Source of the DNA: Gammaproteobacteria bacterium
GTDB lineage: Bacteria > Pseudomonadota > Gammaproteobacteria > SZUA-229
Direction of reading: 5' to 3'
Length of the DNA stretch: 38,114 nt
NCBI GenBank assembly: GCA_026195255.1
Contig: JAPHSS010000057.1
Span: 1-38,114, forward strand
Position numbers and translations under genes: made by a program. Shown here in pieces: positions 17,319 to 27,109 of this stretch. The notes under the pieces were generated by a model. It was not told the origin of the DNA. It saw only the letters and a list, made by a program, of their open reading frames with translations, and did no database searches. Within the stretch, counting starts at the first letter, position 1; the number at the start of each line of letters is the position of its first letter.

Positions 17319-17879
17319 TTACTGCAATACTTCCGGTGGCTTGTGTGACGGCTGCAACTCTTCATTTATTAATAAGACACCCATGCGAACATATTCATAA
17401 ATCTGCATAAATGAATCTTCATCTTCATCGCTATCATCGCCCAGATCGTGACCTGCGCGGGCTATTTCCACCATGTCGCGAATAAGCTCAGCGGTATCGT
17501 TCGGTAACTTGCGGTCTTTTTTCAATCCACCTGCGGCTAAACCAAATGTAAAACCCTGGCACCAGGAAGCAAGTGCTTCTGTACGCTGTGCCAGAGATTC
17601 CCTGTCATCCGGCAAAAATAGCTGAAAATTAACATCAGAGTCATTTAATTGTTCTCGGGTGTCATTATATAGTCCCACTAACAGCTGACTCGCTTCTTTA
17701 ATCAACATATTATTGACGTCAAATTCCTCAAAAATATGATCCAGCCATAAATTTAATTCTGGTTTACCAGCCGCGCAGAGCATACCGCACAGGGCCCCAT
17801 GGGATTCAGATGCAACTAATTCTGCGTCGGCCTTGCCTAATGCATCGGTTAAGCTGTTATAATCCGGTCTAGAGATCAT
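17319..17879 (-). CDS. ygfB: YgfB/YecA-type UPF0149 family protein
   Basis: A 186-residue helical acidic protein. The start at 17879 (MISRPDYNSLTDAL) is preferred because an AGGA ribosome binding site lies 7 bp upstream and the longer frame adds a poorly conserved stretch. The family pattern ESHGALCGMLCAAG is near residue 29, and the late WCQGFTFGLAAGG near 115 is typical of UPF0149. In Pseudomonas aeruginosa the homologue has been linked to regulation of the ampDh3 amidase; here the role is open. It heads the ygfB-pepP-ubiH-ubiI set, divergent from the zapA region. Confidence 0.93.
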   Translation of the reverse strand: MISRPDYNSLTDALGKADAELVASESHGALCGMLCAAGKPELNLWLDHIFEEFDVNNMLIKEASQLLVGLYNDTREQLNDSDVNFQLFLPDDRESLAQRTEALASWCQGFTFGLAAGGLKKDRKLPNDTAELIRDMVEIARAGHDLGDDSDEDEDSFMQIYEYVRMGVLLINEELQPSHKPPEVLQ

Positions 17880-18102
17880 ATATTTTCCTGTCAGTTTTAT
17901 TGTCAGTAATTTGCCACCCACATAAGCCGAGTCTTTAGTTTTACTCAGTTATTAAATGGCAACTTATTGAAATATAATGAAATAACATAAACACTACAGT
18001 GATTTTGCATTATATAATACTTTAAATGACATCATTCTAACACGCGGTGGTCAGAGCCCAAATAATTTGACCTATTGCCAATGACTAACTATATTTAGCA
18101 CT

Positions 18103-18318
18103 ATGAGTAATAAAACCCAAAGCAATATCGAAGCACTGGAAAACAAAGTAGAAGAACTACTGGCGTTATCTAAAAAGCTATCGACTGAAAACACCGAGCT
18201 GAAACAGCAATTAAAAGATATTCGCGGTGATCGCGCACATCTGGTTGAGCAAAGAGAAACCGTGCGTACCCAGGTTGAAGGCATGATTACTCGCCTTAAA
18301 ACGATCGAAACGGCTTAG
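18103..18318 (+). CDS. TIGR02449 family coiled-coil protein (ZapB-like)
   Basis: A 71-residue protein that is almost entirely one coiled coil with heptads (IEALENKVEELLALSKKLSTE, then ENTELKQQLKDIRGDRAHLV). The family is widely found immediately upstream of zapA in gammaproteobacteria and resembles ZapB in length and form, which suggests a role at the Z ring together with ZapA. That role is inference. It is 98 bp upstream of zapA on the same strand. Confidence 0.85.
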   Translation: MSNKTQSNIEALENKVEELLALSKKLSTENTELKQQLKDIRGDRAHLVEQRETVRTQVEGMITRLKTIETA

Positions 18319-18416
18319 ATAAGTTGCATGTTTCTCTATGTTTTACATTATCTCCGCCAGAACTCAGCCTTAAGGCTTTGCGGGTCTCGTCATTTTTGTG
18401 TTAATGGATATTTTTA

Positions 18417-18719
18417 ATGAGTGATAATGCTGGTCTTAATATTAAGATAATGGACAAGGACTATCGTGTCGCTTGCCCTGCGGATCAACAAGCCACATTA
18501 AGAGATTCTGCCGACTTTCTAAATGACCGATTAAACGATATCAAGAACAAAGGTTCGATAATTGGTACAGAGCGTATTGCTATAATGGCCGCATTAAATT
18601 TAGCACACGAATTACTCGGCAGTAAGGGCTCAATAGACACCTTAAGTGATGTTGATGAGCGCATGCTGAATTTACAGAAAAAAATAGATATTGCACTTCG
18701 CGATATAGAAGTAGCATAA
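18417..18719 (+). CDS. zapA: Cell division protein ZapA
   Basis: A 100-residue FtsZ-associated protein that bundles FtsZ filaments. It has an N-terminal globular domain with the family core VNIKIMDKDYRVACPADQQ-like sequence (here LNIKIMDKDYRVACP), DSADFLNDRL and IMAALNLAHELL, followed by a C-terminal coiled coil (about 70-100). It precedes the 6S RNA gene, as in E. coli. Confidence 0.95.
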   Translation: MSDNAGLNIKIMDKDYRVACPADQQATLRDSADFLNDRLNDIKNKGSIIGTERIAIMAALNLAHELLGSKGSIDTLSDVDERMLNLQKKIDIALRDIEVA

Positions 18720-18769
18720 TAACCTTAATTAAAGTTTAGTTGCTGTTCCATTAAGCAGCGTACAAGTTT

Positions 18770-18961
18770 GGGTGCTTCTGTGGTGTTTGTAAGCTTACTT
18801 ATAAAACCCTTGAGCCTTACTCATCGACCCCGGGAATGTGTCTGCCGGTGCTGTGTGCATTACCGCTTTATGCGGGAAGCCTTATACACCGACGCTAGCT
18901 CCCACCTGAACTTCTGGTTCAAGGTTCGTGAGATATAGCTACGGCATTTATGGTTGCACCC
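18770..18961 (+). ncRNA. ssrS: 6S RNA (SsrS)
   Basis: 6S RNA mimics an open promoter and binds sigma70 RNA polymerase, mainly in stationary phase. It lies in the canonical zapA-ssrS-fthC position and is about 192 nt long. The termini pair (GGGTGC at 18770 with GCACCC at 18956-18961). Bases 18901-18945 carry the conserved 3' part, a CTTCTGG-type loop hairpin CCTGAACTTCTGGTTCAAGG followed by GCTACGGCAT, which parallels E. coli CTTGAACCAAGGGTTCAAGG and GCGGCGGCAT. The ends are inferred from pairing and could be a few bases off. The promoter is weakly visible only (TTGCTG at 18740). Confidence 0.9.
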
Positions 18962-18972
18962 TCCTAACACCG

Positions 18973-18995
18973 GCCTCGCTTTGCGAGGCTTTTTT
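18973..18995 (+). terminator. Intrinsic terminator after 6S RNA, immediately before fthC
   Basis: GCCTCGC (18973-18979), loop TTT, GCGAGGC (18983-18989), then six T. It ends only 3 bp before the fthC start codon at 18999. So either fthC depends on read-through from ssrS, as in the ssrS-ygfA transcript of E. coli, or the hairpin masks its ribosome binding site. Confidence 0.9.
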
Positions 18996-18998
18996 ATT

Positions 18999-19613
18999 AT
19001 GAATAACCCAAAAAATATTAACTCCAACAAGCAAAGACAGGCCTTACGTAAACAATTACGACAGCAACGTAACGCCCTTGATAGCCATACTCAGGAGAGC
19101 CACGCACTGGGCCTGGAAAAACAGCTTGGTCGCAGCCAGCTGTTTAAACGCAGCAAACGCATTGCCCTGTACCTCGCTGCAGACGGAGAAATTGATCCCG
19201 GCTTTCTAATTGAGAGCGCATGGTCGTCTAATAAAAAAGTTTACTTACCCGTGCTCTCGCCTTTTGCAGATCGTTTGTACTTTGCCCCTTACACTGAAAA
19301 TAGCAAAATGAAACTCAATCGTTACAATATTGCTGAACCCGATGTTCACCCTGGTCTCTGGCTTAAACCACAGCAGCTCGATTTAATTTTAATGCCCCTG
19401 GTGGGTTTTGATCTGGCGGGTAATCGCCTGGGTATGGGGGGTGGTTACTATGATCGAAGCCTGAACTTCAAGCATTTCAGAAAAGTCTCTTACCGACCCT
19501 ACCTGATCGGCCTGGCGCATCAGTTACAACACATTAAAGAACTCCCACAGCAGCCCCACGATGTACCTCTGTTTATGATTGCAACAGAACAACAGTTACA
19601 TATCTGCAAATGA
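18999..19613 (+). CDS. fthC: 5-formyltetrahydrofolate cyclo-ligase
   Basis: Converts 5-formyl-THF to 5,10-methenyl-THF with ATP, recycling a storage or inhibitory folate (ygfA in E. coli). From the ATG at 18999 it has 204 residues, the normal length; a 15-codon upstream extension would run through the 6S 3' end and terminator and is rejected. Motifs: N-terminal basic QRQALRKQLRQQRNAL, KRIALYLAADGEID near 55, and the signature GNRLGMGGGYYDRSL near 143. Its stop overlaps the start of the next gene by 4 bp. No separate ribosome binding site is visible because the terminator occupies that place. Confidence 0.95.
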   Translation: MNNPKNINSNKQRQALRKQLRQQRNALDSHTQESHALGLEKQLGRSQLFKRSKRIALYLAADGEIDPGFLIESAWSSNKKVYLPVLSPFADRLYFAPYTENSKMKLNRYNIAEPDVHPGLWLKPQQLDLILMPLVGFDLAGNRLGMGGGYYDRSLNFKHFRKVSYRPYLIGLAHQLQHIKELPQQPHDVPLFMIATEQQLHICK

Positions 19614-20485
19614 AATTTTTTCTATTTAAATCTGTATTAATTTTTACCGCTTTACTGCCTCTACGGTATATTCATTTTATGGGTAAAATTGTTGGCAAAC
19701 TAACCTGGCTCAGCAATAGCCGCATTCGACGTATTGCAGAAAAAAACATTAATGCGTGTTTCCCTGAGCTAAACCAGCAACAGCGCACATTGCTGATTCG
19801 AAATATACTAAATGAAACAGGCAAGGTTATTTTAGAAACGGGAAAAATGTGGCAACAGGATTCAGCAAAAACATTAAAGCTGATACAGGAGTGTGAAAAC
19901 GAACATTTAATTAAGCAGGCTCAGGATCAGGGTAGAGGTGTTATTTTAGCCATACCACATTATGGCTCATGGGAACTGGTCGGCCTGTATTGTGCAGAAC
20001 ATTATGCTATGACATCTATGTACGCCCCACAAAGTGATCCCCGGCTTGATAACTTAATTAAACAGGCCAGACAACGCACCGGCGCCAAATTAGTACCGAC
20101 TGATATCAAAGGTATTCGCGCCATGAGTAAGGCACTTAAAAACACAGAGCTTGTCGCGATACTGCCTGATCAGTCACCTAATGAAAACGGCATATTTGCA
20201 CCCTTCTTTAAACTGCCCTGTTACACAATGACACTATTGCCAAAGCTTGCCAAAAAAACCAACGCTGTTGTGTTGTTTACTTATGCGCAGCGCCTGGAAA
20301 ACAGCCGTGGTTTTAAACTTATTTTCAGACAGGCCAGTCAGGATCTCGCCGCTCTAGATATAGAACAGGCGACACAACAGATGAATTTAGATGTTGAGAT
20401 GCTGATACGTGAAAACCCGCATCAATACCAATGGACTTATAAACGTTTTAAAAAACAGCCAGAGGGCTGTAAATCAATATATTGA
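19610..20485 (+). CDS. LpxL/HtrB-family lysophospholipid acyltransferase
   Basis: A 291-residue inner-membrane acyltransferase of the lipid A late acyltransferase family, which adds a secondary acyl chain to Kdo-lipid A or acts on a related glycolipid. An N-terminal membrane anchor spans about 4-22. The catalytic HxxxxE motif is His117-Glu122 in IPHYGSWELVG, followed by the family PDQSPNENGIFAPFF segment near 183 and the late RENPHQYQWTYKRFK near 270. The last segment is typical of LpxL. It overlaps fthC by ATGA, so the two genes are co-translated. Whether it is LpxL or LpxM cannot be decided. Confidence 0.88.
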   Translation: MKFFLFKSVLIFTALLPLRYIHFMGKIVGKLTWLSNSRIRRIAEKNINACFPELNQQQRTLLIRNILNETGKVILETGKMWQQDSAKTLKLIQECENEHLIKQAQDQGRGVILAIPHYGSWELVGLYCAEHYAMTSMYAPQSDPRLDNLIKQARQRTGAKLVPTDIKGIRAMSKALKNTELVAILPDQSPNENGIFAPFFKLPCYTMTLLPKLAKKTNAVVLFTYAQRLENSRGFKLIFRQASQDLAALDIEQATQQMNLDVEMLIRENPHQYQWTYKRFKKQPEGCKSIY

Positions 20486-20604
20486 TTTTGTCTCAATATA
20501 AATCATAAGCATTTATCACTAACGCACTGATTTCTGCGCCTACGATGCACAACACCAACATTTCTCTTTTTCGCGTTCACTTGCAATAAATGCCCACTAA
20601 GCTG

Positions 20605-22137
20605 TTAATTATCCGTTTCCGATGGCCCTAAAAACATTTGATAAGCTTCATTTTCACTTTCATCCCACCAGTTATAACCCAGCTCATCCAGAAACTCTTT
20701 TACGTCTTTACGTTCAGCCACTGGTACCTGCAAACCAACCAGAACCCGACCAAATGCAGCGCCATGGTTCCGATAATGAAACAGGCTGATATTCCAGCGT
20801 TTACCAATATGCGCAAGAAAATCTAACAAGGCACCGGGACGCTCTGGAAATTGAAAACGATATAACACTTCATTTTCTATTTTATTAGCATGCCCGCCCA
20901 CCATATGTCGAACATGCAGCTTCGCCATTTCGTTATCACTCATGCAGAGCACGGGGTAACCTTTATCACGTAATTTGTGCACCAGCACTTCCAGCTCAGG
21001 CAAACCATCCGCCAGCTGAATACCCGCAAAAACATGGGCATTACTCGTATCTGAATAACGATAGTTAAATTCGGTAATACCTTTTTTACCAATCAGCCGA
21101 CAAAAACGCAAAAAGCTACCTGGCTCTTCGGCTATGGTCACACCAATAAGACCTTCTCTATGCTCACCTAATTCAGCCCGCTCCGAAACATGTCGCAAGC
21201 GATCAAAATTCATATTAGCGCCACTGTTTATCGCTATTAAGGTTTGTTTCGTTACTTTGTTTTTTTCTACGTATTTTTTAATACCCGCAACAGCCAGCGC
21301 ACCGGCCGGTTCTGTAATAGAACGGGTATCATCAAATATATCTTTTATAGCCGCACAGATTTCATCTGTATTAACCGTAATAACTTCATCGACTACCTGC
21401 CGTGCAATGCGCCAGGTTTCACGTCCAATCTGCTTAACAGCCACACCATCGGCAAACAGCCCCACATGACTTAAGATAACGCGACGTTTTTTCTCCATAG
21501 CAGCAGCTAGACAGGCCGCATCTGCAGGCTCTACACCAATAACTCTTACCTCGGGACGTAAATACTTAATAAACGCAGCCATGCCCGCGATTAAGCCTCC
21601 ACCACCAACAGGAATGAATATCGCGTCAATATGATCTGTATACTGGCGTAATATCTCAACCGCGACCGTGCCCTGACCCGCAATAACATCCGGGTCATCG
21701 TAGGGATGGATATAAGCCAGGCCCTTTTTTTCAGCTAACTCATGCGCATAAACAGATGCTTCGTCATAAGTATCGCCAATCAGTACAGCTTTAGCGCCAT
21801 AAGAGCGCACAGAATCAATTTTAATCTGCGGCGTTGTTTTGGGCATGACAATCGTTGCCTTTATACCCAGCTTATTCGCTGCTAACGCCAGACCCTGCGC
21901 ATGATTACCCGCTGATGCGGCCACCACACCGTTCGGTTTCGTGGTTCGGCTCAATTGATATAGTTTGTTATAAGCACCGCGTAATTTGAAAGAAAATACC
22001 GGCTGGAGGTCTTCTCTTTTAAGTAAAATTTCATTATCTAACCTCACACTAAGGCGGCGGGCTGGTTCCAATGGAGATTCGATTGCCACATCGTAGACAC
22101 GGGCACTAAGAATTTTTTCAATGTATTTTTGAGTCAT
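20605..22137 (-). CDS. ilvA: Threonine ammonia-lyase, biosynthetic
   Basis: PLP enzyme converting threonine to 2-oxobutanoate, the first step of isoleucine synthesis. From the ATG at 22137 it has 510 residues, like E. coli IlvA. Lys51 in SFKLRGAYNKL forms the PLP Schiff base; the glycine loop is VGGGGLIAGMAAF and the asparagine loop is ASAGNHAQG. Two C-terminal ACT-like regulatory domains (about 330-400 and 425-500) are complete, so isoleucine feedback inhibition is expected. It is divergent from rpiA. Confidence 0.96.
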   Translation of the reverse strand: MTQKYIEKILSARVYDVAIESPLEPARRLSVRLDNEILLKREDLQPVFSFKLRGAYNKLYQLSRTTKPNGVVAASAGNHAQGLALAANKLGIKATIVMPKTTPQIKIDSVRSYGAKAVLIGDTYDEASVYAHELAEKKGLAYIHPYDDPDVIAGQGTVAVEILRQYTDHIDAIFIPVGGGGLIAGMAAFIKYLRPEVRVIGVEPADAACLAAAMEKKRRVILSHVGLFADGVAVKQIGRETWRIARQVVDEVITVNTDEICAAIKDIFDDTRSITEPAGALAVAGIKKYVEKNKVTKQTLIAINSGANMNFDRLRHVSERAELGEHREGLIGVTIAEEPGSFLRFCRLIGKKGITEFNYRYSDTSNAHVFAGIQLADGLPELEVLVHKLRDKGYPVLCMSDNEMAKLHVRHMVGGHANKIENEVLYRFQFPERPGALLDFLAHIGKRWNISLFHYRNHGAAFGRVLVGLQVPVAERKDVKEFLDELGYNWWDESENEAYQMFLGPSETDN

Positions 22138-22284
22138 GGGGCCTAACAGGTTAGAATTAACGGTTCCGATCAATAGCAAAGAATACTATGAGCCGGATTG
22201 AAATGAAATGGGCTGAAAAGAAATGAGCTAAAAGAAATGCTCATCCACAGTAGTTTGCAAAGCAAAAGAATAGGACAAAATACG

Positions 22285-22947
22285 ATGACACAAGATGAAA
22301 TGAAACGAAAAGCTGCTGAAGCTGCAATGGAATATGTAATTTATGATGAAATCATTGGTGTGGGTACAGGCTCAACAGTAAATCACTTTATCGACTGCCT
22401 GGCAGAAGTTAAAGACAAAATCAAAGGCGCCGTATCCAGCTCTGAAGCCTCAACTAAATTAATGCAAGAGCGCGGCATTACTGTATACGATTTAAATGAC
22501 GTAGATTACATTCCTGTTTACGTTGATGGTGCTGATGAATCTAATAGCGGTCTGGCATTAATCAAAGGTGGTGGTGGCGCGCTTACACGCGAGAAAATCA
22601 TTGCCGGTGCCAGCAAAAAGTTCGTTTGCATTGCAGATGAAAGCAAACTGGTTGATGTTATGGGTAAGTTTCCACTCCCCGTTGAAGTAATTCCCATGGC
22701 CAGAAGTTATATCGCACGCAAACTGGTTGCTCTTGGTGGACGCCCGGTTTGGCGCGAAAATTTCGTTACCGATAATGGCAATATAATTTTAGATGTTCAC
22801 GATATGGATATTATGGAACCCATAAAAATGGAAGATGAAATTAATAGCTGGGCTGGTGTTGTGACTTGTGGTTTGTTTGCGAGAAAGGGTGCCGATGTTC
22901 TTATTCTTGGCACGCCAGATGGTGCTAAGACGGTAATGCCTAAATAA
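22285..22947 (+). CDS. rpiA: Ribose-5-phosphate isomerase A
   Basis: Interconverts ribose-5-phosphate and ribulose-5-phosphate in the pentose phosphate pathway. From the ATG at 22285 it has 220 residues, standard for RpiA; an AGGA ribosome binding site is close upstream and the 16-codon extension has no family match. Motifs: [40 protein letters not shown] and [13 protein letters not shown]. It is divergent from ilvA, an arrangement often seen in gammaproteobacteria. Confidence 0.96.
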   Translation: MTQDEMKRKAAEAAMEYVIYDEIIGVGTGSTVNHFIDCLAEVKDKIKGAVSSSEASTKLMQERGITVYDLNDVDYIPVYVDGADESNSGLALIKGGGGALTREKIIAGASKKFVCIADESKLVDVMGKFPLPVEVIPMARSYIARKLVALGGRPVWRENFVTDNGNIILDVHDMDIMEPIKMEDEINSWAGVVTCGLFARKGADVLILGTPDGAKTVMPK

Positions 22948-22949
22948 AA

Positions 22950-23060
22950 AGTCGGAAGTCTTTAGTCAGAAGTCTTTAGTCAAAAATAAAAAGCAATCTC
23001 TCCCTGCGGGAGAGTAACACGTTTACTGGACTTCCGACTTAAGACTTCTGACTTACGACT
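22950..23060. repeat. Inverted AGTCGGAAGTC-type repeat between rpiA and the FAD/Fe-S gene
   Basis: The arms 22950-22981 and 23029-23060 are inverted copies made of short tandem units (AGTCGGAAGTCTT, AGTCAGAAGTCTT). They enclose a small hairpin that serves as a terminator. The pattern resembles a MITE or REP-like element inserted between converging genes. Confidence 0.7.
22981..23014 (-). terminator. Intrinsic terminator for the FAD/Fe-S oxidoreductase gene
   Basis: CTCTCCC (22998-23004), loop TGC, GGGAGAG (23008-23014). On the minus strand the stem is followed by ATTGCTTTTTATTTTTG, a reasonable U-rich tail. It lies inside a larger inverted repeat, so the element may have carried it in. On the plus strand the U-tract is missing. 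Confidence 0.6.
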
Positions 23061-23065
23061 GTTTT

Positions 23066-26000
23066 TTAAAGCAGAACCCGCTCAATACCGCCCTGTTTAA
23101 CTTTTTCGTAATAGCCCTTCTGCCATTTTTCACCCAGTTTAAACTTTGCCAGTTCCACCAGAATATAATCTACCTGCATATCTGTATCATCTCGATAACG
23201 TTCAAGGCCTTGCTGGCAAGCCGGGCAGGATGTAAGCATTTTTACATTATTATTTAACACTTTTTCATGACCGCTTAATTTTTTAATATCGGCCTTTAAT
23301 TCTTCAAGTTTTCTATGTTTTACCTGCGCCGCTATATCTGGTCGGGCAACAGCGAAAGTTCCAGACTCACCACAGCACCTATCAGACAACACAACCTCTT
23401 TACCAATTAACGCCGAAGCCACATCCGTTCCTTTATGATTTTTCATCGGATCATGACAGGGTTCATGGTACAAGTATTTTGTGCCGCCTACGCCATCCAT
23501 AGTGACACCTTTTTCCATAAGGTACTCATGCACATCAACTAATCGACAACCAGGAAAAATATGTTCAAACTGATACTTAAGCAACTGATCAATACAGGTA
23601 CCACATGACACCACCACGGTTTTAATATCTAGATAATTTAAAGTGTTTGCCATTCGGTGAAAAAGCACTCGATTACTGGTGGTGATCTGTTTGCCTTTTT
23701 CTATATCACCAGAAGCCGTTTGTGGATAACCACAACACAAGTACCCCGGCGGTAAAACAGTTTGTATGCCTAACTCATACAACCACGCTAATGTTGCCAC
23801 ACCAATCTGACTAAACAACCGTTCAGAGCCGCACCCAGGAAAATAAAATACCGCCTCGCTGTTTACATCTGTTTTATTCGGGTCGCGTAAAATAGGAATC
23901 GTTTTATCATCCTCTATCCCCAGCACCGAACGCATAGTACCAGTGGGAACATTAGCCGGCATAGGTTTGCTAAAAAACTGTATCACCTGTTCTTTTAATA
24001 CCGGTTTACCCGTTGTTGCTTTCGGGCGAACTGATTTTTTACCTGACGACTTTGGCAAAACACCCGGTATTAATTTAAGCGTATTAAACACCAGCCGCTG
24101 ACCTATATAACCCGCCTGAATCAAACCCGCACGCATTAATTTTATTTTTCCGGGTGACGTCATATTTAAATACGCCATAGACATTTTTGTAGCCAGGTTC
24201 TCTCTACGTTGCCCCTGTTTTTTAAGTACGTGGCGCATTTTGATGGTCACTTCACCAAAATCGATATTTACAGGGCAAGGGTTTAAACAGCGATGGCAAA
24301 TAGTACAGTGGTCTGCCACATCGTTCATTTCGTCAAAATGCCGAATTGATACTCCACGTCGAGTCTGCTCTTCATACAAAAATGCTTCGGTAATTAAGCC
24401 TGTTGCCAGAATTTTATTTCGTGGGCTATATAATAAATTTGCAGACGGCACATGGGTTGTGCATTCAGGTTTACATTTACCACAACGTAAACAATGGGCG
24501 ATATCATCGTTTATTTCACCCAGTTCACTTTCTTCTAAAATTAACGCTTCCTGTTTTAACAATCTCAATGAAGGCGTGTAAGCAGACTCTAATCCACCTG
24601 TCTCACGTTGTAGCTTGCCTTTATTGAAATAATCATCTGGATCAACTTTATCCTTATAACTTGCAAATGCATCTATTATTGAGTCATCAAGATACTGCAT
24701 CTTGGTCAAGCCAATACCATGCTCACCGGAAATCACGCCATCAAGCTCACCCGCAAGCTCCATTATCTGATCTACAACACGCTCTGCTTCCTGCATCATA
24801 TTGTAATCATTAGAATTAACCGGGATATTGGTATGCACATTACCATCACCAGCGTGCATATGCAGTGCTACAAAAATTCGGCTGGATAAAACCTGTTCAT
24901 GAATTTTTTCAAATGCTGAATAAATATAATTAAATTCATGACCACTAAACAAACTTTTTAAAGGCTCGTCTATTTCCTTTTTATATGAGATACGAACATC
25001 TGCATTTAACACTGAATGAATAACACTCGCTTCATCACTAAATGAAGGCGATGAAATTTCGTTTTCAAATAAATATTCTTTTAATGTCTGAATATTGCTG
25101 GAAAAATGATTAAGTATCGCTGTCCATCGTAAACGCGTCTGTTCTATTAAATCTAATGCTTTTGCAAAACGCGGTGTTAAATATGGTAAAGATTTTGCTG
25201 ATTTTTCATTTAAAGATAACTGCTCATCACTGATATATTTTGTTAAACCATCTAACATAGCCAGTTTATTACTTATAGACTGATGCACATTAATGGTTTC
25301 TATACCCAGAGTATAATCAGCCAGCCTGTCTAGCGGAATAACAACATCTTCATTGATTTTAAATGCATTAGTATGCGCCGCGATCGCCGCCGTTCTACTG
25401 CGTTCAGACCAGAAACTTTTTCTGGCCTCAGCACTAACCGCAATAAAACCTTCTGCATCACGGGCATTAGCCAGGCGTACAACCCGGGAAGCCGCTTCGC
25501 TAACCGCCGACTCATTTTCTCCAACGATATCTGCAACCAGTAACATTTTTGGCAGACAGCCCCTTGATGCTTTCGGGCTGTAATTTACAGCTCGAATATA
25601 ACGGTCATCTAAATGCTCAAGTCCGGATAGTAAAACACCGGGGTTATTATCCAGATAATCTTTTATTTCAACAATTGCGGGCACTGAGCGCTGAAGATCC
25701 TGGCCATAAAACTCAAGCGCAACCGTACGCGCATGTTGCGGCATTGTGTGTAATATAAAATGAGCCGATGTGATAATGCCATCACAGCCCTCTTTTTGAA
25801 CCCCCGGTAAGCCACCCAGAAATTTATCTGTAACATCTTTACCCAGGCCTTCTTTACGTAATGAGGCACCCGCAAATACCAGCACATCTGGCTCGCCTAT
25901 CAACTGCTGGGTTTTAGCATCAAAACAACTTACTCTAAATTTAACTTCTTCCTGCAGGTGAATTTTACCCAGATTGTGATTAATTCTTTCAACATCTAAC

Positions 26001-26926
26001 CAGTTACCATCAGCGGTCACCATTCTCCATGAAACCAGATTATCCAGTGTTGTGCCCCACATCACGGCTTTTTTACCGCCGGCATTCATGGCGATATTTC
26101 CACCAATGGTTGAGGCATCCTGAGAGGTTGGATCAACTGCAAAAACATGGCCATTTTGCTCGGCAAGGTCAGACACCCTGCGTGTAACAACGCCGGCTTC
26201 TGTTCTCACAACCGGCACCGGATCATTAACACCGGCTATTAATTTATGTTCTAACTTACCAATAGCCTGTAATTTTTCCGTATTGATAATAGCCGTATTT
26301 TCATATAGCGGCACTGCACCTCCGGTATAACCCGTGCCACCTCCTCTAGCGATTAACGTTAAACCCAGCTCAATACAGCGTCGCACCAGCTGAGGCACCT
26401 CTTCCTCTGTATCAGGCGTTAACACAACAAAAGGAAACTCCACACGCCAGTCAGTGGCATCAGTTACATGACTTACCCTGGCCATACCACTAAAGTCGAT
26501 ATTATCTTTACTGGTGATTTTTGACAGGGACTTAAGCGCTTTAACACGCAAGGCATTTTGAGTTTCAAACCAGTTTGAGAAAGTTGATACTGCACCGCGA
26601 GCGGCTGCAGCCAGCTCTATGGCTTTCTGATTTCCATTCGCACGTTGCTCAATTTGCTCTATACGATGATTTAACGCCGATATCAGCTGTTTACGTCGAC
26701 GACGATTTTCTAATAAGTCATCCTGTAAAAACGGGTTTCTCTGCACCACCCACATATCACCCAGCACTTCAAATAACATTCGCGCCGAGTAACCCGTTTG
26801 ACGCTCACTCCTTAACTCATTAATGAGCAGCCAAACAGGCTCACCAAGAAAACGGATGATAATTTCACGGTCTGAGAACGATGTATAGTTATAAGGTATT
26901 TCGCGAATTCGGGTATTAGAACTCAT
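23066..26926 (-). CDS. FAD/Fe-S oxidoreductase fusion (DUF3683; D-2-hydroxyacid dehydrogenase-like)
   Basis: A 1286-residue fusion. Order: N-terminal DUF3683 region (about 1-130, [21 protein letters not shown]), FAD-binding PCMH domain (about 155-400, with [13 protein letters not shown] near 197 and [20 protein letters not shown]), FAD-oxidase C-terminal domain ending in [15 protein letters not shown] and [13 protein letters not shown], two 4Fe-4S clusters ([11 protein letters not shown] near 815, [12 protein letters not shown] near 875), and two cysteine-rich CCG domains (CCGYP near 1064, [15 protein letters not shown] near 1184). This combines GlcD-like and GlcF-like halves, as in E. coli YdiJ, and predicts oxidation of a D-2-hydroxyacid (D-lactate, glycolate or D-2-hydroxyglutarate) with electrons passed to quinone. 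The substrate is not known. It faces rpiA and stands alone. Confidence 0.9.
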   Translation of the reverse strand: MSSNTRIREIPYNYTSFSDREIIIRFLGEPVWLLINELRSERQTGYSARMLFEVLGDMWVVQRNPFLQDDLLENRRRRKQLISALNHRIEQIEQRANGNQKAIELAAAARGAVSTFSNWFETQNALRVKALKSLSKITSKDNIDFSGMARVSHVTDATDWRVEFPFVVLTPDTEEEVPQLVRRCIELGLTLIARGGGTGYTGGAVPLYENTAIINTEKLQAIGKLEHKLIAGVNDPVPVVRTEAGVVTRRVSDLAEQNGHVFAVDPTSQDASTIGGNIAMNAGGKKAVMWGTTLDNLVSWRMVTADGNWLDVERINHNLGKIHLQEEVKFRVSCFDAKTQQLIGEPDVLVFAGASLRKEGLGKDVTDKFLGGLPGVQKEGCDGIITSAHFILHTMPQHARTVALEFYGQDLQRSVPAIVEIKDYLDNNPGVLLSGLEHLDDRYIRAVNYSPKASRGCLPKMLLVADIVGENESAVSEAASRVVRLANARDAEGFIAVSAEARKSFWSERSRTAAIAAHTNAFKINEDVVIPLDRLADYTLGIETINVHQSISNKLAMLDGLTKYISDEQLSLNEKSAKSLPYLTPRFAKALDLIEQTRLRWTAILNHFSSNIQTLKEYLFENEISSPSFSDEASVIHSVLNADVRISYKKEIDEPLKSLFSGHEFNYIYSAFEKIHEQVLSSRIFVALHMHAGDGNVHTNIPVNSNDYNMMQEAERVVDQIMELAGELDGVISGEHGIGLTKMQYLDDSIIDAFASYKDKVDPDDYFNKGKLQRETGGLESAYTPSLRLLKQEALILEESELGEINDDIAHCLRCGKCKPECTTHVPSANLLYSPRNKILATGLITEAFLYEEQTRRGVSIRHFDEMNDVADHCTICHRCLNPCPVNIDFGEVTIKMRHVLKKQGQRRENLATKMSMAYLNMTSPGKIKLMRAGLIQAGYIGQRLVFNTLKLIPGVLPKSSGKKSVRPKATTGKPVLKEQVIQFFSKPMPANVPTGTMRSVLGIEDDKTIPILRDPNKTDVNSEAVFYFPGCGSERLFSQIGVATLAWLYELGIQTVLPPGYLCCGYPQTASGDIEKGKQITTSNRVLFHRMANTLNYLDIKTVVVSCGTCIDQLLKYQFEHIFPGCRLVDVHEYLMEKGVTMDGVGGTKYLYHEPCHDPMKNHKGTDVASALIGKEVVLSDRCCGESGTFAVARPDIAAQVKHRKLEELKADIKKLSGHEKVLNNNVKMLTSCPACQQGLERYRDDTDMQVDYILVELAKFKLGEKWQKGYYEKVKQGGIERVLL

Positions 26927-27055
26927 TCAGGGAGGACTGCCAGATATTTATTAATGGAAAAAGATTCTAGCATAAAAGACGCCTGCTTTAATCTGTAAAT
27001 AACGACCAACTAATATGGCTTTTGATATAGAGATATTAAAACTTTTATTCAGGCA

Positions 27056-27086
27056 TAAAAAAACAGGGCCGAAGCCCTGTTTTTTC
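27056..27086 (-). terminator. Strong intrinsic terminator after the porin gene
   Basis: ACAGGGC (27063-27069), loop CGAA, GCCCTGT (27074-27080), with A-tract to the left and T-tract to the right. On the minus strand this reads stem, TTCG tetraloop, stem, then seven U. It is effectively bidirectional and lies about 24 bp after the porin stop. Confidence 0.93.
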
Positions 27087-27109
27087 TCAAATTAAAATCG
27101 ACTGATCGA

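Noticed and set aside
18954-18998. Upstream extension of fthC
   Set aside because: It would translate through the 6S RNA 3' end and its terminator stem.
25330-25887. Several overlapping small frames inside the FAD/Fe-S gene
   Set aside because: All lie inside a complete, motif-supported coding region and represent shadow frames.
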